Part shown: positions 1-5,189 of the stretch, piece by piece | How positions within the stretch are numbered: position 1 is the first letter of the stretch | How the letters are laid out: each line of letters begins with the position of its first letter | Source: Nanobdellati archaeon | Lineage (GTDB): Archaea; Aenigmatarchaeota; Aenigmatarchaeia; PWEA01 | Length of the DNA stretch: 12,672 nucleotides | Reading direction: 5' to 3' | NCBI GenBank assembly: GCA_022257805.1 | Contig: JAKOPB010000007.1 | Span: 1 to 12,672 of the forward strand | Position numbers and translations under genes: made by a program | The notes under the pieces: generated by a model | What the model saw: only the letters and a program-made list of their open reading frames with translations | Databases searched by the model: none | Told to the model about the DNA's origin: nothing

Positions 1-995
1 AGTGTTAGATATTCTGGATATCCCTCTACCTCATCGACGCGGAAGGTTATCTCTCCTGGAAGCCTCCTGTAGTTTGTTCGGCTGACGTCCAGGTATCTCA
101 CAGGTTTTTTCATCTCAGGAGCATCCCAGAAAAGTACCATGCTCGCCGAATCGAAGCTGTAGAGCCCTCCCTCCTCTGTGAACATCCTGACTTCGTTTTC
201 TCCTTCGTGTACGTCTACATATTCAAAATCTACCCACATAGATCTCCTGCCTGGTTTTTCTGTCCTCTGGTTGTATATTTCCACACCGTTGACCTCGATG
301 TAAAGTGGTTCATCTGGTACGAACCTGTCTGGTCTCAGAACCAACCTTCCCATCCTGAAGTTTCGGGCCTGTTCTCTGTCGAGTTCGAAGGTAAACCTCT
401 CCTCCTCTTCCTCCAGGATTTCTATGTTTACATTGAGATCTCTCAGGACGTACACGGTCGGTGCCCAGAACCTCCACCAGGAGGAAGCAGCTGCTACTTC
501 AAGCATATTGTTTTCCTGGAGAAGTTCCAGATCCAGGTTTATAGTGTGTGAACTTCCCTCCTCTGGATATCCGGAGTAGAACTCCTCCTCGTTGAAGGTC
601 ATGTATATTTCGTTTAGGTGGTTGGTTTCCTCTACATCGAACTCTATATTCATTGATTTCGTTCTTTCGATCTCGTCTTGGGTAAGGTCGAACTCCAGGT
701 AGTGGGGTTCGTTGCTAAGTATTCCCCTTTTGACGTTTGCCTCATCGAGTTTTGCTATGAGTCTGATTCTTTCGTCGAAGGAAAGCTCGAAGGGCATATC
801 TGTGAGGCTTATGTGTCTGTAGTCCGTATCCATTACACTTCCTACAAAGAAAGCATCTACTTTCTCGTCTATTGGTCGGAACTCGTACCTGTCGGGATCT
901 CTTATCGGGTCTCGTTCTATTTCAGCATCGCCGAATATCAGGAGTAAAACTCCGAAAAGAACGATGGCAACTACCAAAACCCTTGCGAAATCCAT
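1..995 (-). CDS. Membrane-anchored secreted protein of unknown function (C-terminus beyond left edge)
   Basis: An open frame of 331 codons runs on the minus strand from an ATG at 993-995 through the left edge with no stop. Residues 1-22 (MDFARVLVVAIVLFGVLLLIFG) form one hydrophobic helix, which suggests a signal anchor with the rest outside the cell. The exterior is acidic, rich in Glu, Asp, Arg, Phe and Tyr, and looks beta-rich. Two stretches resemble each other: residues about 115-195 and about 210-310. Both have alternating hydrophobic strands and segments of the form 'EVNGVEIYN...' and 'GENEVRMF', as in beta-sandwich domains of archaeal surface proteins. I do not recognise the family. It is divergent from pelA across 57 bases that must hold both promoters. 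Confidence 0.8.
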   Translation of the reverse strand, partial: MDFARVLVVAIVLFGVLLLIFGDAEIERDPIRDPDRYEFRPIDEKVDAFFVGSVMDTDYRHISLTDMPFELSFDERIRLIAKLDEANVKRGILSNEPHYLEFDLTQDEIERTKSMNIEFDVEETNHLNEIYMTFNEEEFYSGYPEEGSSHTINLDLELLQENNMLEVAAASSWWRFWAPTVYVLRDLNVNIEILEEEEERFTFELDREQARNFRMGRLVLRPDRFVPDEPLYIEVNGVEIYNQRTEKPGRRSMWVDFEYVDVHEGENEVRMFTEEGGLYSFDSASMVLFWDAPEMKKPVRYLDVSRTNYRRLPGEITFRVDEVEGYPEYLT

Positions 996-1052
996 GCTAC
1001 CACTTATATTAATCTAACCCGAACATTAAAATATTTATTGTATGGTGGTACG
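996..1052. promoter_or_regulatory. Divergent promoter region, surface protein / pelA
   Basis: This AT-rich spacer separates two divergent start codons. A TATA-like CTTATATTAA (1003-1012) lies about 45 bases before the pelA ATG and would give a short leader containing GGTGGT (1044-1049), a plausible Shine-Dalgarno sequence. ATTAAAATATTT (1025-1036) could serve the minus-strand gene, with a very short leader. The assignment of each box is inferred from spacing only. Confidence 0.5.
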
Positions 1053-2078
1053 ATGAAAATACTCGATAGCGACAAAAAAGATGGTATGCTGAAGCTAAAG
1101 GTAGAGAATCCCAATGATGTGTGGGAGCTGGAGAACGTACTGGAGGAGGGTGATCTTGTCAGTGCAGAGACCCTCAGAAGGAAGATGATAGATAGGAGGG
1201 ACGGACAGGAAAAGGGCGAGAAGAGACCGGTCTATCTGACAGTGAAGCTGGACAAGATAAAGTTCCACGAGCACACCGGTAACCTGCGGCTAACCGGGCC
1301 TATAGTGGATGGACCCGAGGACGTGGAAATGGACAGTTACCACACCATCGTGGCGGAGCCCGGTAAGGTCATCACTTCTATAAAAAAGGACGGGTGGAAG
1401 GACTGGCAGATAAAGACTATAAAAAAGGCCTACAGAAAGCCGCCTGAGGTTCTTGTCTGTGTACTTGACAGGGAAAGGGCAACCATAGCAAGGGTGAGCA
1501 ACAGCACAGAGATAATTTCAACAATAATGTCCGGAGGGTCCGGGAAACAGTATGATTCTGTGGAGGGAGACGAATACTTGGGCGAGGTTTTGTCGGTTCT
1601 ATCCAGAAAGGCCGAAAAATTCGATAAGATAGTGGTTGGAGGTCCTGGCTTTGTGAAGGACAAGTTATGTGAAATGCTGGATCAGAAAGGTCTGTCAGAC
1701 AAATGCGTCAAGGCCAGTACAAGCCAAGCTGATACCACGGGGATCGAGGAAGTGATCAAGAGGGGAATAATAGAGAAGGTCGTGGAGGACTCGAGATTGT
1801 CCGAGGAGAGTGGCGAGGTTGAGAGACTGTTCGAGGAGCTTTCCAAGGATTCGGGAAAGGTTGCGTACGGAAAGGAGAACGTGGAGGAGGCTGTTGAGAT
1901 GGGAGCTGTCGAGAAGGTTCTTGTGTCTGAGAGGAAGATCAAGGAACTCAAGGATCTGGTGAACGAGGCAGAGGACAAAGGGGCAGACATAATGATAGTT
2001 TCAGAGAGGCACGAGTCAGGTGAGAAATTGGGTAGAATGGGGGGTATAGCTGCCTTTTTGAGGTATAGAATAAGATAA
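1053..2078 (+). CDS. pelA: Protein Pelota homolog (mRNA surveillance / ribosome rescue)
   Basis: Archaeal Pelota (Dom34), 341 residues, the usual length. It has the three-domain order of the family: an N-terminal Sm-like beta domain (about 1-130, starting MKILDSDKKDGMLKLKVENP), a central eRF1-like domain (about 135-255, with the conserved segment IVVGGPGFVKDKL), and an eRF1 domain 3-like C-terminus ending GGIAAFLRYRIR. With aEF1A or ABCE1 this protein enters the A site of stalled ribosomes and promotes subunit dissociation. The ATG at 1053 is chosen because homologs begin MKI-like and GGTGGT lies 3 bases before it. An in-frame TTG at 1038 would add only five unconserved residues. The TAA stop (2076-2078) directly abuts the 3' end of the convergent tRNA-Ala gene, so any pelA 3' UTR is antisense to that tRNA. 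Confidence 0.95.
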   Translation: MKILDSDKKDGMLKLKVENPNDVWELENVLEEGDLVSAETLRRKMIDRRDGQEKGEKRPVYLTVKLDKIKFHEHTGNLRLTGPIVDGPEDVEMDSYHTIVAEPGKVITSIKKDGWKDWQIKTIKKAYRKPPEVLVCVLDRERATIARVSNSTEIISTIMSGGSGKQYDSVEGDEYLGEVLSVLSRKAEKFDKIVVGGPGFVKDKLCEMLDQKGLSDKCVKASTSQADTTGIEEVIKRGIIEKVVEDSRLSEESGEVERLFEELSKDSGKVAYGKENVEEAVEMGAVEKVLVSERKIKELKDLVNEAEDKGADIMIVSERHESGEKLGRMGGIAAFLRYRIR

Positions 2079-2114
2079 TGGACCCGGTGGGATTTGAACC
2101 CACGGTCTCCACCA

Positions 2115-2150
2115 TTTTGGATCTCTTATGGAATCCTTGCGGAAGTTCCT
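2115..2150 (-). other. tRNA-Ala anticodon-loop intron (37/38), 36 nt
   Basis: This is the canonical archaeal position. Exon UUGG (positions 32-35) pairs with intron CCAA to make the 4-bp central helix of a BHB motif. The bulges are CAA and AAU, cut as CA^A and AA^U. The intron folds as GGAA and UCC stems capped by a GCAA tetraloop. The 3' side opposite the 5' bulge is longer than 3 nt, so the motif is relaxed. Confidence 0.82.
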
Positions 2151-2167
2151 TGCCAAGGTGGCGTCTT

Positions 2168-2204
2168 TTCGGTACCACCGAAATCAAAAACTCGGTTTCC
2201 GTAT
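2168..2204 (-). other. tRNA-Ala D-loop intron, about 37 nt
   Basis: The D loop would be about 45 nt unless this segment is spliced. Removal leaves AGUGGAAA between D-stem strands GUCU and AGAC. A partial BHB is visible: UGG of the exon pairs with CCG near the 3' intron end, followed by AA^A. Inside is a 5-bp helix ACCGA/UCGGU. The central helix is only 3 bp, so this is the weakest of the three D-arm introns. Confidence 0.7.
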
Positions 2205-2245
2205 TTCCACTAGACTACGGGCCCTCACTGTTACAGAGAAAACAA

Positions 2246-2256
2246 GAAATAAAAAG
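2246..2256 (-). promoter_or_regulatory. TATA-like box for tRNA-Ala
   Basis: Minus-strand CTTTTTATTTC is centred 27 bases before G1 of tRNA-Ala, the spacing expected if transcription begins at or next to the mature 5' end. Confidence 0.5.
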
Positions 2257-2288
2257 CTTCTGGTTTTTGTCCCGTGTCGGTTTCATTT

Positions 2289-2828
2289 CTAAACTACTTC
2301 ATGTCCTGAAATCATCTGTGAGGATCTCCATAGGAAGTAGATGGTCAGGGCTCCTGTCAGGCCGAACATCATCCATTTAACAGTCGACTCCTTCTTGCCC
2401 ATGTGATCCATTCTTTCCTTTCCGTCGTACTTTTTCTCATGTCCCGATACTGGTACGGAGACCTTGTAGAGAAGGTAGAGTGCTGCCAAAGGAGCAACGA
2501 TAAATGAGATGAAGATACCGAACAAACCGCCGGCAATACCTGCTGCCGTTCCGGATAGACCACCTGCTAGGACTGTTAAACCACCAACGACCATGATTAT
2601 GGCAGGTAGCAACAGAATTGCAAACCATTTTCCAGTGGATTCCTTTTCTTTCCTGTGTTCTAAGGCCACGTACTCACCGGATATCTCTGTTTTATGTCCT
2701 GATACCATCTCTGCAATTTTCCAGAGGTAGTACAGGTTAACTACGGGTATCGCCGCTATTATTAACCATTTCCAGGTCGATTCCTTCTTATCTCTGTGCG
2801 AAAGTTTTGGAATTTTATCACCTGTCAA
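2289..2828 (-). CDS. Membrane protein with three KEST..SGHE repeats
   Basis: A 179-residue membrane protein of unknown function built from three copies of one unit. Each begins (K/E)KEST.KW, runs through a hydrophobic helix ending Y(F)LW(Y)K/R, and closes with (V/I)SGH(E/K). The copies sit near residues 13-46, 61-131 and 145-179. The middle copy contains an inserted long hydrophobic Gly/Ala-rich segment (residues about 78-105), so four or five helices are likely. The Ser-Gly-His ends and the KKEST starts would lie at equivalent positions near the membrane faces. The start is a TTG at 2826-2828. No Shine-Dalgarno sequence precedes it, but minus-strand CTTATTTT centred near 2856 lies 28 bases upstream, fitting a leaderless mRNA. 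The gene lies between tRNA-Ala and tRNA-Val on the same strand, with its own promoter. I do not recognise a named family. Confidence 0.82.
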   Translation of the reverse strand: MTGDKIPKLSHRDKKESTWKWLIIAAIPVVNLYYLWKIAEMVSGHKTEISGEYVALEHRKEKESTGKWFAILLLPAIIMVVGGLTVLAGGLSGTAAGIAGGLFGIFISFIVAPLAALYLLYKVSVPVSGHEKKYDGKERMDHMGKKESTVKWMMFGLTGALTIYFLWRSSQMISGHEVV

Positions 2829-2936
2829 ACCTTTTGTAGCTATATATAAAAAAATAAGTTTCGGGGTTCTGTCAGTTTGATAACATTGTGTAAAAGATGA
2901 TGGGCCCGGCAGGATTTGAACCTGCGATCTCCACCT

Positions 2937-2980
2937 TTTTCAAAGGCTAGAGTTTTGGTGAAGCTTTTTCTAAAAGCTTC
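2937..2980 (-). other. tRNA-Val anticodon-loop intron (37/38), 44 nt
   Basis: Exon UUCA (32-35) pairs with intron UGAA to form the 4-bp central helix. The bulges are CG^G on the 5' side and AA^A on the 3' side. The intron starts with a strong 8-bp hairpin, AAGCUUUU/AAAAGCUU, with a 3-nt loop. Confidence 0.82.
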
Positions 2981-2997
2981 CGTGAAGGTGGCGTCAT

Positions 2998-3052
2998 TTG
3001 CGGACAATCCTTCCACGGTTTTGATGAATCTTTTGTCCATGAAAAGATTCTT
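2998..3052 (-). other. tRNA-Val D-loop intron, 55 nt
   Basis: Exon GUGG (positions 15-19) pairs with intron CCGC as a 4-bp central helix. The bulges CU^A and AA^A give an 8-nt D loop, AGUGGCUA. The intron can fold with a 9-bp hairpin GAAUCUUUU/AAAAGAUUC, or with an alternative AAUCUUUUC/GGAAGGAUU stem next to the splice sites. A further 6-nt match, GGACAA/UUGUCC, competes with both. Confidence 0.78.
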
Positions 3053-3081
3053 AGCCACTAGACTACAGGCCCTCCCTTTCA

Positions 3082-3105
3082 CTTATATAACATCAACTAT
3101 TAATT
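3082..3105. promoter_or_regulatory. Back-to-back promoters, tRNA-Val and the 163-residue protein
   Basis: CTTATATAA (3082-3090) on the plus strand is centred 27 bases before the ATG at 3113. AATTAATAGT on the minus strand (3096-3105) is centred about 28 bases before G1 of tRNA-Val. Two face-to-face boxes share 24 bases. Confidence 0.55.
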
Positions 3106-3112
3106 TATGTTT

Positions 3113-3604
3113 ATGAAACTTGCGGAGGCCGTAGAGAAAGCAAAGGAACTTGATAGTATCAGAGACATAATTTCTTCTGGAGGGTTCCTCTGTTCGGCGT
3201 ACTTCATTGCAGAGAAGGACAAAAAGCCGGAAAACTGGAACCTCGCATTTTACTCAAAGGAGGACGAGGAAATAACCGCGGTAGAAGTTACTGAATCAGG
3301 TCCTGAACTGGGTGTAACTGATGCTCCCTTGCGCGAGGATACAGGGGAAGTGGTGATAGAAGAGGTGGAGTTTGGGGCAGAAAAGGCCCTGGAAAAGGCA
3401 AAGAAGCTGCTTGACGAAGAGTTTTCCATATCTTATGATAAAGTACTCTTTACCCTGAGGAAGAGGGACGGTGAGCAGGAGTGGAATGCTGTATTTGTAG
3501 GGAAAAGTCTTTCGATAGTTTCAATTGCTTTGAATTCGGCTAGCGGCGAGGTTACACAAAAGGAGAGAAAGAGCATGAACGCGGGCAAATCATTCGGCGG
3601 ATGA
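3113..3604 (+). CDS. Acidic soluble protein of unknown function
   Basis: A 163-residue soluble protein with no signal peptide or membrane helix. It has an N-terminal helix (MKLAEAVEKAKEL), then two regions with the same outline of a strand, an acidic turn and a hydrophobic strand. The second half (ALEKAKKLLDEEF..., then strands KVLFTLRKRDGEQEWNAVFV and SLSIVSIALNSASGEV) resembles the helix-plus-beta-sheet layout of PepSY-like domains, as does part of the first half (EKDKKPENWNLAFYS). That match is by outline only. The ATG at 3113 is preferred over the in-frame ATG at 3107, because a TATA box centred near 3086 lies 27 bases upstream and fits a leaderless transcript. It is divergent from tRNA-Val and convergent, with a 4-base gap, with the next minus-strand gene. 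Confidence 0.85.
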   Translation: MKLAEAVEKAKELDSIRDIISSGGFLCSAYFIAEKDKKPENWNLAFYSKEDEEITAVEVTESGPELGVTDAPLREDTGEVVIEEVEFGAEKALEKAKKLLDEEFSISYDKVLFTLRKRDGEQEWNAVFVGKSLSIVSIALNSASGEVTQKERKSMNAGKSFGG

Positions 3605-3608
3605 TATC

Positions 3609-3812
3609 TCAATGGACACGCCATCTTCTCAGCGTTTTTAACTGTGATCTCCTTCTCCAGTAATTTCTGTACCAGCTTATTACATAGCCCATTATAAACA
3701 TGGGTATAAAGGCTGCGAAAAAGGCAGAAGTAGATCCAATTAATGGGTCGGCAAAAATGGTTTCCAGACCCGACGGAAGGATACCGATAAATTCTCCAAA
3801 GATCTCATCCAA
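3609..3812 (-). CDS. Small single-helix membrane protein with WYRxYW motif (67 aa)
   Basis: A 67-residue protein with an acidic, hydrophobic N-terminal half, one membrane helix (about residues 27-46, SSAFFAAFIPMFIMGYVISW-like) and a strongly basic tail, YRNYWRRRSQLKTLRRWRVH. The start is TTG at 3810-3812. It is supported by minus-strand AAGGTGA placed 7 bases upstream, a good Shine-Dalgarno match where most neighbours have none, as expected for the second gene of an operon. The core GYxIxWYRxYWxxRxxLxT is shared with the 47-residue protein encoded 22 bases upstream, so the two are paralogs. The positive-inside rule puts the basic tail in the cytoplasm. Function unknown. Confidence 0.72.
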   Translation of the reverse strand: MDEIFGEFIGILPSGLETIFADPLIGSTSAFFAAFIPMFIMGYVISWYRNYWRRRSQLKTLRRWRVH

Positions 3813-3834
3813 GATATTTTCACCTTCTTATTTT

Positions 3835-3978
3835 TTATCTACCCATATGGGTCCTTAGCTCGTGTCTGTTCGTCCAGTAGTGTCTATACCAAGGGATCAG
3901 GTAACCTAGGAAAAAACCCAGCACACCGCCCCCGGCGAGGGAAGCAATTATGAAGGTATCTGTAACAGGGGTGAGCAT
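3835..3978 (-). CDS. Very small membrane protein with WYRxYW motif (47 aa)
   Basis: A minus-strand frame from ATG (3976-3978) to TAA (3835-3837) encodes 47 residues. It starts MLTPVTDTFIIASLAGGGVL, continues with a helix into GYLIPWYRHYW, and ends TNRHELRTHMGR. It shares helix-then-WYRxYW-then-basic-tail with the 67-residue protein that follows on the same strand, which argues that this short frame is real. Minus-strand TTTAAATA centred near 4005 lies 27 bases upstream, the leaderless spacing seen elsewhere in the window. Together they look like a two-gene unit of paralogous one-helix proteins. Function unknown. Confidence 0.72.
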   Translation of the reverse strand: MLTPVTDTFIIASLAGGGVLGFFLGYLIPWYRHYWTNRHELRTHMGR

Positions 3979-4000
3979 GTTTAATCATTGCTGTTCGTTC

Positions 4001-4015
4001 TATTTAAATTTATAG
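4001..4015 (-). promoter_or_regulatory. TATA-like box for the small membrane protein pair
   Basis: Minus-strand CTATAAATTTAAATA contains TTTAAATA, centred 27 bases before the 3978 ATG. It sits in the 45 bases between that start and the tRNA-Ile 3' end. Confidence 0.5.
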
Positions 4016-4059
4016 AAAGGGGATGGGACCGCCGGGATTCGAACCCGAGATCTCCGGCT

Positions 4060-4098
4060 TTCATGCCGCGCACAGGTTACATTTCCGCGCGGTGGCCT
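4060..4098 (-). other. tRNA-Ile anticodon-loop intron, 39 nt
   Basis: Exon UUAU can pair with intron AUGA (one G-U pair), with AAG bulges on both sides. The intron holds a 6-bp GC helix, CCGCGC/GCGCGG, with a 15-nt loop. Placing the cut after A37 or A38 gives the same mature sequence. Confidence 0.75.
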
Positions 4099-4113
4099 TA
4101 TAAGACCGGCGCT

Positions 4114-4132
4114 TTGGTCCCCTTCTCCGGGC
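4114..4132 (-). other. tRNA-Ile D-arm intron, 19 nt, near-ideal BHB
   Basis: Exon GGUU pairs with intron GACC (4 bp, one G-U) between two 3-nt bulges, AG^G and AA^A. Beyond the bulge, CCC/GGG closes a 6-nt loop. Excision restores a standard D arm ending TTAGAGC. The junction falls at about 22/23 in tRNA numbering. This is the clearest non-canonical intron of the window. Confidence 0.85.
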
Positions 4133-4177
4133 CTAACCAAGCTAAGCCACGGTCCCTGTGGATAGATTGTTACCTAA

Positions 4178-4196
4178 TAGTTAAAGCTTTTTATCT
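4178..4196. promoter_or_regulatory. Back-to-back promoters, tRNA-Ile and HTH regulator
   Basis: Minus-strand CTTTAACT (4179-4186) is centred 27 bases before tRNA-Ile G1. Overlapping it on the plus strand, GCTTTTTATCT (4186-4196) is a TATA candidate for the regulator gene, with a leader of about 40 bases. Confidence 0.45.
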
Positions 4197-4257
4197 TTGC
4201 GGAGTTAAAAAGATTTTGAAACGCATCTGTCATCTGAAGGTGCGTACGGGGCCTGAA

Positions 4258-5154
4258 ATGAGAACTGAAACTTTAAACGAGATACGAGAGTTTTTAATTT
4301 CCGGAGGCTTTGATATTTTCGAGTATACAAGAGGCTGTTTTGACATCGCTGCCAAAAGGGACAGACTCTTCTTACTCAAGATCTTGACTAATGTTGGTTC
4401 TTTTCAGAGGGGACAGGCAAGAGACCTAAAGTTACTGTCAAGTTTTCTCGATTCGAGTTGTTTCCTCTTAGGTGAGAGGACCAGGAGGGAAAGGCTCAAA
4501 GAATCCGTAGTTTACGAACGCTTCGGGGTTCCGGTCATGACACCCGATACCTTTACCTCTGTGATCGATGGAGACTATCCCGAAAAGTTCAGGACCAGAG
4601 GCGGCACCTTCGGAGAACTCGATCCTTCGGAGCTTCGAAGGTACAGGAAGATGAATGACATGACGCAGAGCGAGCTTGCCGAGGAGCTGGGGATTTCACA
4701 GAAGAGTGTATCCGAACACGAGTCTGGGAAGAAAAGAGCCCTCTTTGACATAGTCAAAGCCTTTGAAGAGCTCTTGGATGAAGATATAAGGAAAGGCATA
4801 AATCCTTTTGATATAGAACCCGAGGTAGAGGATAGAAGAAGAGGAAATAAGATCTGTAGAAGGCTAGTGGATATGGGCTTCCGTACAGGATCTGTTCAGA
4901 GGGCGCCCTCGAAGCTTCTTGCAAAAAGCGATAGGACCGTACTTTCAAGAGTTGTAAAAAGAGAAGAGGATAAAAAAGAGCTTGATTCATTGGCAAACTT
5001 TTCCAGGATAAGCGAAGCAGAGGCGTTTATCATAACGACTGGTGATGAGAATATAGACATAGTACCTCCGATCAATATAGAGGAGCTCGAGGACATAGAC
5101 AGTTCAGGGGAGCTTGTGAAACTCATCGAGGAGAAAAAGGAGTCCGTCTGGTAA
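4258..5154 (+). CDS. Archaeal XRE-type HTH transcriptional regulator (MJ0586-like family)
   Basis: A 298-residue DNA-binding protein. An N-terminal domain (about 1-115) of mixed alpha/beta type begins MRTETLNEIREFLISGGFDI and resembles nuclease-like or substrate-binding folds. It is followed by a clear lambda-repressor-type HTH (about 122-165), with LRRYRKMNDMTQSELAEELG and SQKSVSEHESGKKR. A C-terminal domain of about 120 residues ends near EEKKESVW. This layout matches the putative archaeal HTH regulator family typified by MJ0586 (COG1395). The ATG at 4258 fits the family start; an in-frame GTG at 4240 is possible. The frame stays open further upstream to 3988, but that part lies on the antisense of tRNA-Ile and is not coding. 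The target is unknown; in-window candidates are only neighbours by position. Confidence 0.9.
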   Translation: MRTETLNEIREFLISGGFDIFEYTRGCFDIAAKRDRLFLLKILTNVGSFQRGQARDLKLLSSFLDSSCFLLGERTRRERLKESVVYERFGVPVMTPDTFTSVIDGDYPEKFRTRGGTFGELDPSELRRYRKMNDMTQSELAEELGISQKSVSEHESGKKRALFDIVKAFEELLDEDIRKGINPFDIEPEVEDRRRGNKICRRLVDMGFRTGSVQRAPSKLLAKSDRTVLSRVVKREEDKKELDSLANFSRISEAEAFIITTGDENIDIVPPINIEELEDIDSSGELVKLIEEKKESVW

Positions 5155-5156
5155 AA

Positions 5157-5167
5157 GATTAATAAAG
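5157..5167 (+). promoter_or_regulatory. TATA-like box for the three-helix membrane protein
   Basis: AGATTAATAAA is centred 28 bases before the ATG at 5190 and just after the regulator stop, giving a leaderless transcript. Confidence 0.5.
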
Positions 5168-5189
5168 CCTGAAAAACGTTTTCTTCTCT

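Larger units (their letters stand above)
2079..2224 (-). tRNA. tRNA-Ala(GGC) with two introns
   Basis: The 146-base gene reads on the minus strand from G1 at 2224 to discriminator A73 at 2079, with no encoded CCA. The acceptor GGGCCCG (2218-2224) pairs with CGGGTCC (2080-2086) and contains the G3:U70 pair that defines alanine identity. The T arm is GTGGG-TTCAAAT-CCCAC (2087-2103), the variable loop AGACC, and the anticodon stem CCACC (2157-2161) / GGTGG (2109-2113). The loop after splicing is TTGGCAT with anticodon GGC at 2152-2154. The D stem GTCT/AGAC forms only if 37 bases of the D loop are removed. Two introns are inferred: 2115-2150 after A37 and 2168-2204 in the D loop. The spliced tRNA is 73 nt. 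Identity is firm; the exact D-loop splice point is uncertain by an A or two. Confidence 0.92.
2901..3072 (-). tRNA. tRNA-Val(CAC) with two introns
   Basis: This 172-base gene reads from G1 at 3072 to A73 at 2901 on the minus strand, with no encoded CCA. The acceptor GGGCCTG (3066-3072) pairs with CGGGCCC (2902-2908). The T arm is GCAGG-TTCAAAT-CCTGC (2909-2925), the variable loop AGATC, and the anticodon stem CCACC (2987-2991) / GGTGG (2931-2935). The spliced loop is TTCACGA with anticodon CAC at 2982-2984, for GUG valine codons. Removing 2937-2980 and 2998-3052 gives a 73-nt tRNA. Its D arm, GTCTAGTGGCTATGAC, closely follows the pattern I recall for archaeal tRNA-Val. G37 is slightly unusual. 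About 58 percent of the gene is intron. Confidence 0.92.
4024..4156 (-). tRNA. tRNA-Ile(UAU) with two introns
   Basis: A 133-base gene on the minus strand, G1 at 4156 and A73 at 4024, without CCA. The acceptor GGGACCG (4150-4156) pairs perfectly with CGGTCCC (4025-4031). The T arm is TCGGG-TTCGAAT-CCCGG, the variable loop AGATC, and the anticodon stem CCGGT (4105-4109) / GCCGG (4054-4058). The spliced loop is CTTATAA with anticodon UAU at 4100-4102, which would read AUA isoleucine. Removing 4060-4098 and 4114-4132 yields 75 nt and the textbook D arm GCTTAGCTTGGTTAGAGC. Most archaea instead use a CAU tRNA with agmatidine for AUA. The call depends on the splice sites, but every splice choice leaving a 7-nt loop gives UAU. 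Confidence 0.85.

Noticed and set aside
207..947. Two plus-strand frames
   Set aside because: They are antisense to the minus-strand surface protein, which is open over the whole stretch with a signal anchor.
2078..2380. Plus-strand frame of 100 codons
   Set aside because: It is antisense to tRNA-Ala and the three-repeat membrane protein, with no promoter or protein-like composition.
2840..3082. Minus-strand frame of 80 codons
   Set aside because: It reads through tRNA-Val, whose arms and introns explain the sequence.
4060..4066. CAU as an alternative anticodon of the third tRNA (GGCAUGAAA)
   Set aside because: It is not preceded by U33 and cannot sit in a 7-nt loop on a 5-bp stem. It lies in the intron end.
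3988..4257. N-terminal extension of the HTH regulator frame by 90 residues
   Set aside because: It runs antisense through tRNA-Ile and its promoter. The family start and a clear ATG are at 4258.
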